Source: Bacteroidales bacterium
GTDB taxonomy: Bacteria > Bacteroidota > Bacteroidia > Bacteroidales > P3
Length of the DNA stretch: 64,000 nt
NCBI GenBank assembly: GCA_024400495.1
Contig: JAKSMR010000002.1
Span: 62,001-126,000 of the forward strand
Reading direction: 5' to 3'
Shown here: positions 7,972 through 15,494 of the stretch, in pieces
Layout: every line of letters begins with the position of its first letter
How positions within the stretch are numbered: the stretch's first letter is position 1
The notes under the pieces: generated by a model
Database searches by the model: none
Told to the model about the DNA's origin: nothing
What the model saw: the letters and a program-made list of their open reading frames with translations, nothing else
Translations under genes and position numbers: made by a program

Positions 7972-9192
7972 ATGGCTTTGAAAGATATTTTTTCCCGCTT
8001 CACCGGGCAGCAGACAATAAACCTCAAACAACCCACGGCACAACAGCGTAAAATGGTCATAGACCTCTTTCAGCAAACCGAGCGTCTCACCCAAAAAGAT
8101 GTGGCCAACTGGCGTCTGGCGTGGCAACGTGCCATCGATGTGGAGAATCCCAAGCGCCTAATGCTTTACAATGTCTATACCGATGTAGAGATTGATCCGC
8201 ACCTAACAGGCTGCATTGCCCAACGCAAAGGCTTCGCCACCAAACGATCCTTCCGGCTCGTCGATAAGTCGGGTACCGAGAACACGGACATCACCGCCCT
8301 CTTTGAGCAGGAATGGTTCGAGGATTTCTGTTCTATGGTACTCGACAGCCGCTTCTATGGCCACTCGCTTATGCAGTTTGGCTCCCCTGTCATCGTTAAC
8401 GGCAAAATGCGATTCTCCTATATTGAACAGGTTCCACGCCGCCACGTTGTGCCCGAATACGGCTCCATCATCCGCGACCAAAACGACGATGCCCGAAACG
8501 GTCTCTCTTATCGTGAGGGCAAACTTGCCGATTGGGTCATTGAGGCTGGCAAATCCCGAGACCTCGGCCTGTTCCTGAAATGCTCCACGAACGCCCTCTC
8601 AAAAAAGAATATGCTTGCCTTCTGGGACGGCTTCGGCGAAATCTTCGGTATGCCTATCCGAATAGCCAAAACCACCTCGCAAAATCAGAAGGACATCGAC
8701 CGCGTCGAGGATATGCTTCGCTCTATGGGTGCCGCCTTCTGGGGCGTATTCCAGGAGGGAACCGAGATTGACATCAAGGAAAGCTCACGCGGTGACGCCT
8801 ACAATGTCTATGACCGACGCATAGACCGCGCCAACTCCGAGATGTCGAAATGCATCCTCAACCAGACTATGACCATCGACAGCGGTTCTTCGCTCTCACA
8901 GTCGGAAGTCCATCTCGATGTGCTGGAGAACGTGATCAGCAACGACGAGAAGTTCTTAAGGAATATTGTCAACAACCGGCTCATTCCCTTCATGGCCCGC
9001 CACGGCTTTCCTGTCGAGGGCTACTACTTCGTGTGGGATGACACCCCAACTTATACTCCTGAGCAAATCCGACAGACGGAGCAGATGCTGATAAACGGTG
9101 GCTACGAGATAGACCCACAGTATTTCGTTGACAAATATTCAATTCCAATCACCGGAAAATCCGAACCCAACACAGACCGTTTTTTCGCGTAG
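7972..9192 (+). CDS. Portal protein, Mu gp29 type (DUF935)
   Basis: 406 residues. Family landmarks are LYNVYTDVEIDPHLTGCIAQ (about residues 64-83), RRHVVPEYGSI, and a C-terminal half with LVNNRLIPF-like text (RNIVNNRLIPFMARHGFPVE). The portal forms the dodecameric DNA entry channel and docks the terminase. It is somewhat short compared with Mu gp29. The stop at 9190-9192 is followed immediately by a perfect hairpin and then the MuF gene. Confidence 0.87.
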   Translation: MALKDIFSRFTGQQTINLKQPTAQQRKMVIDLFQQTERLTQKDVANWRLAWQRAIDVENPKRLMLYNVYTDVEIDPHLTGCIAQRKGFATKRSFRLVDKSGTENTDITALFEQEWFEDFCSMVLDSRFYGHSLMQFGSPVIVNGKMRFSYIEQVPRRHVVPEYGSIIRDQNDDARNGLSYREGKLADWVIEAGKSRDLGLFLKCSTNALSKKNMLAFWDGFGEIFGMPIRIAKTTSQNQKDIDRVEDMLRSMGAAFWGVFQEGTEIDIKESSRGDAYNVYDRRIDRANSEMSKCILNQTMTIDSGSSLSQSEVHLDVLENVISNDEKFLRNIVNNRLIPFMARHGFPVEGYYFVWDDTPTYTPEQIRQTEQMLINGGYEIDPQYFVDKYSIPITGKSEPNTDRFFA

Positions 9193-9209
9193 GGGCGGTT
9201 CGACCGCCC
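9193..9209. repeat. Perfect 7-bp hairpin between portal and MuF genes
   Basis: GGGCGGT-TCG-ACCGCCC forms a GC-rich stem with a three-base loop directly after the portal stop codon. It resembles the short palindromic REP-like units of bacterial chromosomes, but one copy cannot prove this. It also falls where the MuF start codon would be expected. Confidence 0.5.
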
Positions 9210-9266
9210 GCACCTAACTATAGAGGCTTCCATAAGGCTCTCGCCGACCTGTATGGTGCGCCTCAG

Positions 9267-10724
9267 TTGCTCACTCTCATGAGCAAGCATGTTCCCGATT
9301 TCTCCGATGACATCTGGAACCGCCTGGTTCAGCATATTTATGTCGCCCGTGGGTTTGCCCCAGAAATGATAGCAGACGCGGATATTTATGCCGCTGTTAA
9401 GGAAACGTGCCGTATATTATCAGAGGGAGTTGACAGTGCTATCAAACGCGAGGTACCACAGGAACTAATAGACCATTTGCACGACAGCACATTTCTCTTT
9501 TCAGGCTTCAAGACCTACCACGAGGCACGGGAGATTTCAGCCCGGTTGCTCGACACCGAGACCGGTTCCTTCAAAACTTTCGACAAATTCTATGAGGAGG
9601 TGCGTTCGATCCATGAACGTTACAACCAAAACTACCTCCGGGCAGAGTACAATTTCGCAGTCCAGTCCACCCAAATGGCCGTCCGTTGGCACAAGTTCGA
9701 GCAGGACGGTGATCGCTATCAACTCCAGTACCGCACCGCCAACGATGGCCTTGTGCGTCCAGAACACCAGGCTCTCCACAACACCACCCTCCCCATCGGG
9801 GACCCGTTCTGGAACGACTATACCCCACCGCTCGGCTGGAACTGCCGCTGCACTGTGGTCCAGGTTCGCCAAGGCAAATACCCCGAAAGTGACAGTGCCT
9901 CTGCTATCCGTGCTGGTGAGGAGGCAACAGCCCAACCCAAGCAACAAATCTTCCGGTTCAATCCAGGCAAGACATTGTCCGTTTTCCCTCCCAAACACCC
10001 CTACTATAAAGTCCCTGAAGATGCTGCCTCAATGATCACAGCCGATACGGAGAAGAAATACATCGATAGAATGATGAGAAAAATGCCGCCCAACCTTACG
10101 GATGAAGAGAAACAAGCCCTCGCCAAACACAATATTGAACTCGAAAAGCAGCTTGGCATTCCCAAAGGAGAAAGAATGACCATTGACGAAGCTGACAAAC
10201 AATCAGCCAATCCTAATTATGGGAAAAGGCACTTTGACGATAACGGTCAAACTTGTTCCCCCGCCTACATGTTACGCTTGCAAGGATTCAATGTAACTGC
10301 GAAGGCTTGTCTTCCAGGATCGAAGTCTGACTATTTGAGCAAAGGTCGCAGTTGGGAAGTCTGGAAAAATATTGATGGCACCCCTGCAAAACATACAAGT
10401 GTGAACGACTGGATGATCTCTAAAGGGTACAAACAAATGAGTCCAAAACGCTATAGAGAATTCTACGAGGAGAGTTGTGCGGAAGTAGGAGTGTATCAGA
10501 CCTCAATAAAATGGAAAGGTCGTGGCGGACATGCCACCATACTCCAACGACTTGAAGATGGTTCACTCTTATACATTGAGCCACAGATTGACAATAGCAG
10601 CAACCGTTCGATTGACTACCTTTGCAACAATGGGAAAACTTCTGGGCTTACCGACAACAGAGGTGTAATGAGAATAGACAACAAGTTATTCAACACCGAC
10701 TTCATCGACATCTTCAACAAATGA
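9267..10724 (+). CDS. MuF-type phage head protein with C-terminal papain-fold toxin-like domain
   Basis: 485 residues from a TTG at 9267. The frame is open upstream to 9132 and already reads protein-like (YRGFHKALADLYGAPQ), but has no ATG or GTG, so the start is unresolved. Residues about 60-245 are the SPP1 gp7/MuF head-morphogenesis domain, ending PPLGWNCRCTVVQV. Residues about 310-445 look like a papain-fold (Tox-PL) toxin: NPNYGKRHFDDNGQTCSPAY with candidate nucleophile C330, then LRLQGFNVTAKA, then GRGGHATILQR with H422, then YIEPQID with Q440/D442. In known MuF toxins such tails are effectors carried in the capsid. The 3' end overlaps a convergent small gene by 39 bp. The toxin part is AT-richer than the head part. 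Catalytic activity is inferred, not shown. Confidence 0.82.
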   Translation: MLTLMSKHVPDFSDDIWNRLVQHIYVARGFAPEMIADADIYAAVKETCRILSEGVDSAIKREVPQELIDHLHDSTFLFSGFKTYHEAREISARLLDTETGSFKTFDKFYEEVRSIHERYNQNYLRAEYNFAVQSTQMAVRWHKFEQDGDRYQLQYRTANDGLVRPEHQALHNTTLPIGDPFWNDYTPPLGWNCRCTVVQVRQGKYPESDSASAIRAGEEATAQPKQQIFRFNPGKTLSVFPPKHPYYKVPEDAASMITADTEKKYIDRMMRKMPPNLTDEEKQALAKHNIELEKQLGIPKGERMTIDEADKQSANPNYGKRHFDDNGQTCSPAYMLRLQGFNVTAKACLPGSKSDYLSKGRSWEVWKNIDGTPAKHTSVNDWMISKGYKQMSPKRYREFYEESCAEVGVYQTSIKWKGRGGHATILQRLEDGSLLYIEPQIDNSSNRSIDYLCNNGKTSGLTDNRGVMRIDNKLFNTDFIDIFNK

Positions 10725-10940
10725 ATTGCATATTTCCAAACCCTCAAAACCGCCGATTACATCTACTGTATTATCGCTATTTAGGAGATACACGACAGGA
10801 AAACCGATTTCGATACCATCATTCTCAAAGTCGTATGTATAGGCATTCTTACCTTGGTATTCGCCAAGGTATTCAATGTGCCCGGTATAGTCTTTACACC
10901 AGCTGGCCATTGCGCTTTGTATGGGTTTAGGTATGCTCAT
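10686..10940 (-). CDS. Small acidic protein convergent with the MuF toxin, candidate immunity protein
   Basis: 84 residues, MSIPKPIQSAMASW..., with the look of an SMI1/KNR4- or SUKH-like small globular immunity protein (IEIGFPVVYLLNSDNTVDVI) and an acidic C-terminus (FVEDVDEVGVE), but I cannot assign a family. It has its own consensus promoter, 9 bp upstream of the ATG, giving a nearly leaderless message. M11 (at 10910) is an alternative start. Its last 39 bp overlap the toxin gene's 3' end on the opposite strand. Lying antisense inside the rightward head operon, it would be expressed in the prophage state and opposed by late transcription. Confidence 0.7.
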   Translation of the reverse strand: MSIPKPIQSAMASWCKDYTGHIEYLGEYQGKNAYTYDFENDGIEIGFPVVYLLNSDNTVDVIGGFEGLEICNSFVEDVDEVGVE

Positions 10941-10949
10941 ATACAACTG

Positions 10950-10980
10950 CAAAAGTACAACTTTTTTTTCAATTGACAAA
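10950..10980 (-). promoter_or_regulatory. Consensus promoter of the candidate immunity gene
   Basis: On the minus strand TTTG (10980-10977), 19 bp, then TACTTTTG (10957-10950): an exact fit to the Bacteroidota housekeeping promoter TTTG-N19-TAnnTTTG. It uses the same TACTTTTGCA word as the two phage promoters at 5.4 kb. Confidence 0.75.
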
Positions 10981-10992
10981 ATATTTTTCATA

Positions 10993-11562
10993 ATGTCCGC
11001 AGTAAAAAGCCTTTGGCAACGTCTGCTCCACGATATCCAAGTGGAACTTACCGAGGAATTCGACCGCAATTTTGAGCGCAAGGCATTCTTCGATCGACCT
11101 TGGCGTCCACGACGCAGCAAGCGATCCGGACGGGGCTCCCTGTTGCAGGCAACAGGCAAGTTACGCCGCTCGATACTACCCGAAGAGAACCCATCCAGCG
11201 GAACAATCACATGGACATCCTCCGAACCCTATGCCGACATCCAGAACAACGGAGGTACCATCACCGTGACCATAGCTTTGAAGGCTCACGCCTGGAAGGA
11301 ATACTACAAACTTGCTCCGCACATCCAGTACACCAAGAGCGGCGAACTCTCCCACCGCAAACAAAACCTCGCTATTGCTGCCGAGGCCGAAATGTGGAAG
11401 GCCATCGCCCTAATGAGGCCCGGTTCCAAAATTGAAATACCACAACGCCAGTTCATCGGCAACCATTACCAAGTAAGAGAATCCATCGCCAAGGTATTCT
11501 CTGACAATGCAGACGATCTCGCCAACACCGTTTCCAGAATCCTTAAAAAGAACATAAAATGA
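10993..11562 (+). CDS. Phage virion morphogenesis protein (Mu gpG-like)
   Basis: 189 residues, MSAVKSLWQRLLHDIQVELT. The N-terminal FFDRPWRPRRSKRSGRGSLL and LQATGKLRRSI segments, followed by SSEPYADIQNNGG and a C-terminal IPQRQFIGN, are landmarks of the gpG family, which acts in head/tail joining. The ATG at 10993 begins after an AT-rich spacer that holds the minus-strand promoter. The gene ends by overlapping the next start by 4 bp. Confidence 0.88.
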   Translation: MSAVKSLWQRLLHDIQVELTEEFDRNFERKAFFDRPWRPRRSKRSGRGSLLQATGKLRRSILPEENPSSGTITWTSSEPYADIQNNGGTITVTIALKAHAWKEYYKLAPHIQYTKSGELSHRKQNLAIAAEAEMWKAIALMRPGSKIEIPQRQFIGNHYQVRESIAKVFSDNADDLANTVSRILKKNIK

Positions 11563-12077
11563 GAAAAATAATTTATCAGACCATCAGCAATGCCCTCCTC
11601 AACCTCCTCGACGAGAGCCAACAGCCGGTCATCAATCATGTCAGCCTTTGGAACAACCAGCTGCTTTATGCAGAGGAGGAACAGCCTTTCAACACACCAG
11701 CTGTGTTCATCGAGTTTCGCGACATCGCCTGGAACATCCTGCCCCATGGCCGCCGCGAAGCCGTGGTCACTGTCAACCTCCATGTGGTTACTGACTCCCG
11801 ACTATGTCAATGGGCCGATGCCGTAGATGTGTTCGACCTGATCGACAGAATCAACGCCACCATACATGGCCTCACCTACTCCGACGAAGACGGCAAAGCT
11901 ATGGATGCCCTTACCTGCATAGCCTCCTCCACCGATAGCAGCTTTGACGAACTCCAGGACAACATCGAGACCTACTCAACTCATGTCACAGACACATCCG
12001 CTTTCCGGAGACACAACACCCCAACCAATCCTCCATCCATCAAAATAATGGTATCGCCAGCACAATCGGAAACCTAA
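11559..12077 (+). CDS. Mu gp37-like minor tail/terminator protein (DUF1834-like)
   Basis: 172 residues, MRKIIYQTISNALLNLLDES. Its centre reads NTPAVFIEFRDIAWNILPHG and RREAVVTVNLHVVTDS, as in tail-terminator or minor tail proteins that follow gpG in Mu-like phages. The ATG overlaps the gpG stop (ATGA). It is the last gene of the rightward operon, followed by a strong terminator. Confidence 0.75.
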   Translation: MRKIIYQTISNALLNLLDESQQPVINHVSLWNNQLLYAEEEQPFNTPAVFIEFRDIAWNILPHGRREAVVTVNLHVVTDSRLCQWADAVDVFDLIDRINATIHGLTYSDEDGKAMDALTCIASSTDSSFDELQDNIETYSTHVTDTSAFRRHNTPTNPPSIKIMVSPAQSET

Positions 12078-12094
12078 CCAACACAATCCATAAC

Positions 12095-12129
12095 AAAAGA
12101 GGGACGGCCACAAAAGCCGTCCCTCTTTT
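12095..12129. terminator. Terminator between convergent phage operons
   Basis: A perfect 14-bp stem (AAAAGAGGGACGGC / GCCGTCCCTCTTTT) with a 7-base loop and T/A tails on both sides. It can end the rightward head operon and the leftward small-gene block. Confidence 0.9.
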
Positions 12130-12181
12130 CAATTGTCAAATTTTTATTCATTTTCGCATTTCCCCGAAACCACTTCTCGTG

Positions 12182-12448
12182 TCAGTTTCCACAATCACCC
12201 TCCTCAAACAGTTTCAGCTGCCCCAGATTCGTCACCTTCCCGTGCGCCTTTTCCTCAGCCTCCAGCATCCCTTCCAGGTTCGGAGTCCCCACAATCACCA
12301 TATACCGCTGGTAGCTCAGGTGGAACTTCGGGTATATATACTTACGCCACACACCCTTGTACGTCGTCACGTCTGGGTCGTAGTGCCGGTTCGTTTCCTC
12401 CACTATTGCGAGGTATCTCCGCAGTAGATTTACCCTATTGTATGCCAT
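12182..12448 (-). CDS. Small phage protein of unknown function
   Basis: 88 residues, MAYNRVNLLRRYLAIVEETN, containing YKGVWRKYIYPKFHLSYQRY. This tyrosine- and basic-rich segment is common in short proteins of Bacteroidota prophages, though no function is known to me. It is the last gene of the leftward block, 18 bp after the previous one, and its stop is about 50 bp from the terminator. Confidence 0.7.
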   Translation of the reverse strand: MAYNRVNLLRRYLAIVEETNRHYDPDVTTYKGVWRKYIYPKFHLSYQRYMVIVGTPNLEGMLEAEEKAHGKVTNLGQLKLFEEGDCGN

Positions 12449-12466
12449 ATTCTTCTTGTTTTTCCG

Positions 12467-12829
12467 TTAGTCTTTGATATGATATGTTCCTCCCAGGTTC
12501 GCCTTCATCAGCGCCACATACCCCATGCACTGCCTCTCCATCTCTCCTATCAGCCTCAGCCCCACGCTCATCTCATACGGCCCCATCTCCCGCACCAGAT
12601 CGTTCAGCGTCTCCCACAGTGCCAGGCTCTCAGCCTCCCCAAGCGTCAGGCTGTTCCCCTTACCCTTCAGCGTCGCAGCCTTCCCCGCCATCTTCAGCAG
12701 CAGTCCCCTCAGCGCATCCCTGTATTGCACCTCCACCAGCGTAACGCCCACAAGGGCATTGCAACAGTTTTGCACTATTGTTGCAACGCCCTTGTATTCC
12801 TCCCGGCTCAGTTTCAGTCTTATTTTCAT
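12467..12829 (-). CDS. Phage protein of unknown function
   Basis: 120 residues, MKIRLKLSREEYKGVATIVQ, largely helical with a repeated hydrophobic pattern and no membrane segment. The start ATG overlaps the stop of the preceding gene (ATGA at 12826-12829), which indicates translational coupling. I recognise no domain. It belongs to the block between DUF3164 and the terminator. Confidence 0.7.
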   Translation of the reverse strand: MKIRLKLSREEYKGVATIVQNCCNALVGVTLVEVQYRDALRGLLLKMAGKAATLKGKGNSLTLGEAESLALWETLNDLVREMGPYEMSVGLRLIGEMERQCMGYVALMKANLGGTYHIKD

Positions 12830-13050
12830 TCCTCCTTCTTTTCTATATACATGTCGTTCAATGTCCGCCCCACCCTTACCCTGCCCTCAGCCTCCAAGGC
12901 CCCTATCGCCTCATCCAGGTCCTCCTTCAGCGCCATCTGCAGCTCCAGCCCCAGCGCATAGCTCGGCTCTCGCCCCTGGCTCCCCTTCCTGCCCGATATC
13001 CGTCCCACCGCCTCCAGCACCCAGCCCTTCAGCATCTCTTCCCCTCTCAT
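12826..13050 (-). CDS. Small phage protein of unknown function
   Basis: 74 residues from the ATG at 13050 (MRGEEMLKGWVLEAVGRISG), ending DMYIEKKEE. I chose 13050 because it overlaps the upstream stop as ATGA (13047-13050), matching the other junctions of this block. A longer form could start at 13065 (MEDGAM...). Predicted helical and soluble; function unknown. Confidence 0.65.
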   Translation of the reverse strand: MRGEEMLKGWVLEAVGRISGRKGSQGREPSYALGLELQMALKEDLDEAIGALEAEGRVRVGRTLNDMYIEKKEE

Positions 13051-13322
13051 CGCGCCATCCTCCATATTACCATCACCACCATCAGCTGCAGCACCTGTCC
13101 AAGCACCCCGCCTATCACACCCGCCCACACATCCTTCCAGTCCCACGCGCTCCAGTCCCACTCCCTCAGCGGTCGCTTCGCGTTATCCCCGCTGTGGTGG
13201 CAGTCCTTAAACTCCATACCGCCTATACAGCCCAAACCCATCAGCAGAGTCCCCACCGCCGACACCGCCAGCACCCCTACCAGGTGCTTCATTCTGTTGC
13301 TCTCCTTCATCCACTCCATCAT
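13047..13322 (-). CDS. Small phage membrane protein, possible lysis accessory
   Basis: 91 residues with two hydrophobic stretches (HLVGVLAVSAVGTLLMGLGC at about 13-32 and GVIGGVLGQVLQLMVVMVIW at about 69-88) separated by a Trp-rich polar loop (EWDWSAWDWKDVW). The topology would suit a holin or another membrane accessory, but no family is recognised. Start and stop both overlap their neighbours by 4 bp. Confidence 0.65.
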   Translation of the reverse strand: MMEWMKESNRMKHLVGVLAVSAVGTLLMGLGCIGGMEFKDCHHSGDNAKRPLREWDWSAWDWKDVWAGVIGGVLGQVLQLMVVMVIWRMAR

Positions 13323-13567
13323 ATCTCGTCGGCTATATAGTTACTCTTACTGTCGCTCACCAGGCCATACATCACCTTGTCGCGCTCCTTCTTAGTCTTA
13401 TACTTGCCATACAGGCACCACACCCCGTCGCGCTCGCTCACCTTGATCGCCGGCACCATGCGAGTGTCCTCCTTCCCGTTGGCCACCTCCGTGGCGCGCA
13501 GCATCTTGTAGCCTGCTGCAAATAGCTTTCTTCTCGATGGCTTTGCCATATTTACGTTACTGCTCAT
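13319..13567 (-). CDS. Small basic phage protein
   Basis: About 82 residues from the ATG at 13567 (MSSNVNMAKPSRRKLFAAGY). Alternative starts are at 13549 (MAKPSRR) or 13606. The protein is basic, with VSERDGVWCLYGKYKTKKER, suggesting a small nucleic-acid-associated fold, but no family is assigned. It is coupled to the following membrane protein gene by an ATGA overlap. Confidence 0.6.
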   Translation of the reverse strand: MSSNVNMAKPSRRKLFAAGYKMLRATEVANGKEDTRMVPAIKVSERDGVWCLYGKYKTKKERDKVMYGLVSDSKSNYIADEI

Positions 13568-13589
13568 TCTTTCTTTCCTTTCTTTTTGG

Positions 13590-14090
13590 TTAATTACTGA
13601 ATTCATTCTCCCAGCGTCGCTGGTCTATGTATGTCTGCGGATACGGCATGTCCGTCCTGTGGCTCTCCGAGTGCCTCCGTTGGCGCCCTATCCCCTGCAG
13701 GGCCAGCATCCTGTCCTCTGCCGTCAGCGCGTTCCACTTCTTCTCCACCGTACCCTTGTTCCCCACCTTGTAGCCGTACTGGTTCCAGAACCGCGCAAAG
13801 CTCAGGTCCGTATCCGTCCTATTCTTCACCACGCACCGCTCATCCTGCAGAGCCTTCATCTCCGGCGGTATCCCAGCCTCCATGTAGTGCACCACCCCAG
13901 GCAGTCGCTTCAGCACAGGGTTCACAAATCCCCATGCGCTTCTCTCATTGAACGTCACACCCCTCAGCTGCGCTATCCAGCCATACTCCTCGCTGCGCCA
14001 CGGCAGCTCATATTCCGCCACCGCCACACAGCCCGGCCAGCCTGGGTGCTCCACACTATATCTCGGCTTGTTCTTATGATCTTCCATCAT
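13590..14090 (-). CDS. Phage protein with replication-protein-like C-terminus
   Basis: 166 residues. The C-terminal part, ARFWNQYGYKVGNKGTVEKK, then WNALTAEDRMLALQGI and MPYPQTYIDQRRWENEF, is the conserved tail (FW..Y..K.GKK...W..L....YP.TYL....W..E) seen in phage replication and primosomal accessory proteins of Bacteroidota. The N-terminal half (PGWPGCVAVAEYELPWRSEE) is not recognised. It is a candidate DNA-replication accessory. Confidence 0.65.
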   Translation of the reverse strand: MMEDHKNKPRYSVEHPGWPGCVAVAEYELPWRSEEYGWIAQLRGVTFNERSAWGFVNPVLKRLPGVVHYMEAGIPPEMKALQDERCVVKNRTDTDLSFARFWNQYGYKVGNKGTVEKKWNALTAEDRMLALQGIGRQRRHSESHRTDMPYPQTYIDQRRWENEFSN

Positions 14091-14196
14091 TATCGTCCTT
14101 TCTTTTTCTAAAAAGCCTCGGCCCCGGCTCCGCGCCTACCCTTGGGCCTCGGCTTCCCAAACTAAAACAAATTTATCGCTCTCCGCGAGCACGCGG

Positions 14197-14886
14197 TTAT
14201 ACTTCTGCCATACTCAGCCCCACGTCCGTCCACTCCTGCTTCGTCGTGCCGTCCTCCGCCGTCTGCATAGTCTTCACCTGGCAGCGGATATACGCCTTGC
14301 CAGGTGTCGGGCGGTACGCCTCGCGGATAATCGACATGCCCTCCTTGAACGTGTCGCTTCCGCTCTCGTCCGCCATCTTGCTCAGCTGGAGCACTCGGCT
14401 CGCCTTCAGATTCCCCTTCTGGTCGCGCGCCAGCAGTCGCATCACTGCATCCACCAGTCTGCCGCTTGCCTCATCCTTGGCAAGGCTCTGCAGATACTCG
14501 CGCACCTTCTTGATCCCGTCCTCCACCTGCATCAGGTAGTTGTCGTTCATGTTGTAGCCGATGCGCAGTCGCTGCAGGCCGTCGCTGCTCGTGAACGTGA
14601 ACGAGAACTGTTCGTCCCCCTCCGGGTTCACATCCTCATTGATCTCGCGGCGCAGCTTCATAATCGTGTCAAAATCGGCAAAAATCTTGCCTTTCACAGC
14701 CTTCAGCGTATCGCTGCACGCCATAAGCTCCTTCACCGCACTGCTCATCTCTTCGTCAACCATTTCCTGCAGCTGCTTCCGCTGCTCTCTTTTGGCCTCC
14801 TGATGGGCCTTCTTTGCCTGCTCCTTCTGGAACGCCTCAAACTGTGCCTTCTCCTCCGGAGTCATTTCTACCATTGTTCTTTCCAT
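14197..14886 (-). CDS. DUF3164 family phage protein
   Basis: 229 residues. A charged coiled-coil N-terminus (MTPEEKAQFEAFQKEQAKKA) is followed by KGKIFADFDTIMKLRREIN and the C-terminal landmark MSIIREAYRPTPGKAYIRCQ. DUF3164 proteins are typical of the early region of Mu-like phages, usually downstream of the transposition genes. Function unknown. Here it is the second gene of the leftward block, and the transposition genes expected upstream are absent. Confidence 0.85.
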   Translation of the reverse strand: MERTMVEMTPEEKAQFEAFQKEQAKKAHQEAKREQRKQLQEMVDEEMSSAVKELMACSDTLKAVKGKIFADFDTIMKLRREINEDVNPEGDEQFSFTFTSSDGLQRLRIGYNMNDNYLMQVEDGIKKVREYLQSLAKDEASGRLVDAVMRLLARDQKGNLKASRVLQLSKMADESGSDTFKEGMSIIREAYRPTPGKAYIRCQVKTMQTAEDGTTKQEWTDVGLSMAEV

Positions 14887-14890
14887 GTCT

Positions 14891-15211
14891 TTAAATTTTT
14901 GAGTTAAAACTTATATAAATTATCCATTTTCTCATCACCTTCGCCACCCAGTGCTCTATTCTCGCACCTCGGCTCTCCTTCCAGTTCGGCAGCATCGCCA
15001 CAAAACTGCAGCCCTTCAGCGCCCACAGGCACCGCACCATGCAGCGCCACCACGGCCACCCCTCGGGACACAGCTCCACAGGGTTCACCACATCCTCTGC
15101 CCTAAAACCGTAGCCCAGCACCCGCAGCACCCCGGCCCTGAACAGCACCTTGTAATCCCTCTCGCCGCTAATCTTTCCGGCAATGTAGATCTTCTCATTT
15201 TTCACAATCAT
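14891..15211 (-). CDS. DUF4406 family phage protein
   Basis: 106 residues. Landmarks are KIYIAGKISG (residues 7-16), VVNPVELCPEGWPWW, the helix MVRCLWALKGCSFVAMLPNW, and ESRGARIEH. DUF4406 proteins resemble nucleoside 2-deoxyribosyltransferases, and their role in phages is unknown. It is the first gene of the leftward block and lies 4 bp before DUF3164. The C-terminal 10 residues (YISFNSKI) are less conserved-looking. Confidence 0.82.
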   Translation of the reverse strand: MIVKNEKIYIAGKISGERDYKVLFRAGVLRVLGYGFRAEDVVNPVELCPEGWPWWRCMVRCLWALKGCSFVAMLPNWKESRGARIEHWVAKVMRKWIIYISFNSKI

Positions 15212-15494
15212 TTTTCTTTTAAATTTTCAATTTATATTTTCAACTTTCAATAACTCGTTGGAAGAATTAAATTCGACTAAACAAAATACCCTCGCTGCGA
15301 AACGCAACAAACGTATTTAGTCGAAATTAATTCTTCCTGAGTTTTGGTTCTTCTTCGCCATCCCCGTTGACGGACCTAGAAATGTTAAAATTGAATAATT
15401 AGGGGCTGCCTCAATTCACTTTTTGGCAGCTTTACGCAACTATATTATAAACCGTATGGAAAAGATGCATCGCCATACATAAATAGTAAAAGAA
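15212..15494. other. Prophage/host boundary region without a gene
   Basis: 283 bp with no supported coding frame. It holds the long inverted repeat at 15260-15337 and a weaker GCTGCC...GGCAGC inverted pair (about 15402-15432) whose GGGGCTGCCTCAATTC end recalls IS termini. To the left are phage genes and to the right host-type genes. Confidence 0.55.
15260..15337. repeat. 22-bp inverted repeat with nested palindrome
   Basis: Arms 15260-15281 and 15316-15337 (GGAAGAATTAAATTCGACTA..., one mismatch in 22) are separated by 34 bp containing TGCGAAACGCA, itself palindromic. As RNA it would form a long hairpin; as DNA it resembles a recombinase or attachment site. It is located about 50 bp beyond the last phage gene. 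Confidence 0.8.

Noticed and set aside
10941-11210. N-terminal extension of the candidate immunity gene
   Set aside because: It lies upstream of the consensus promoter and antisense to the gpG-like gene, with implausible composition.
12525-13395. Pro/Ser/His-rich plus-strand frames in the small phage gene block
   Set aside because: Low-complexity shadows; the minus-strand genes here are joined by repeated ATGA overlaps, which is strong evidence for that strand.
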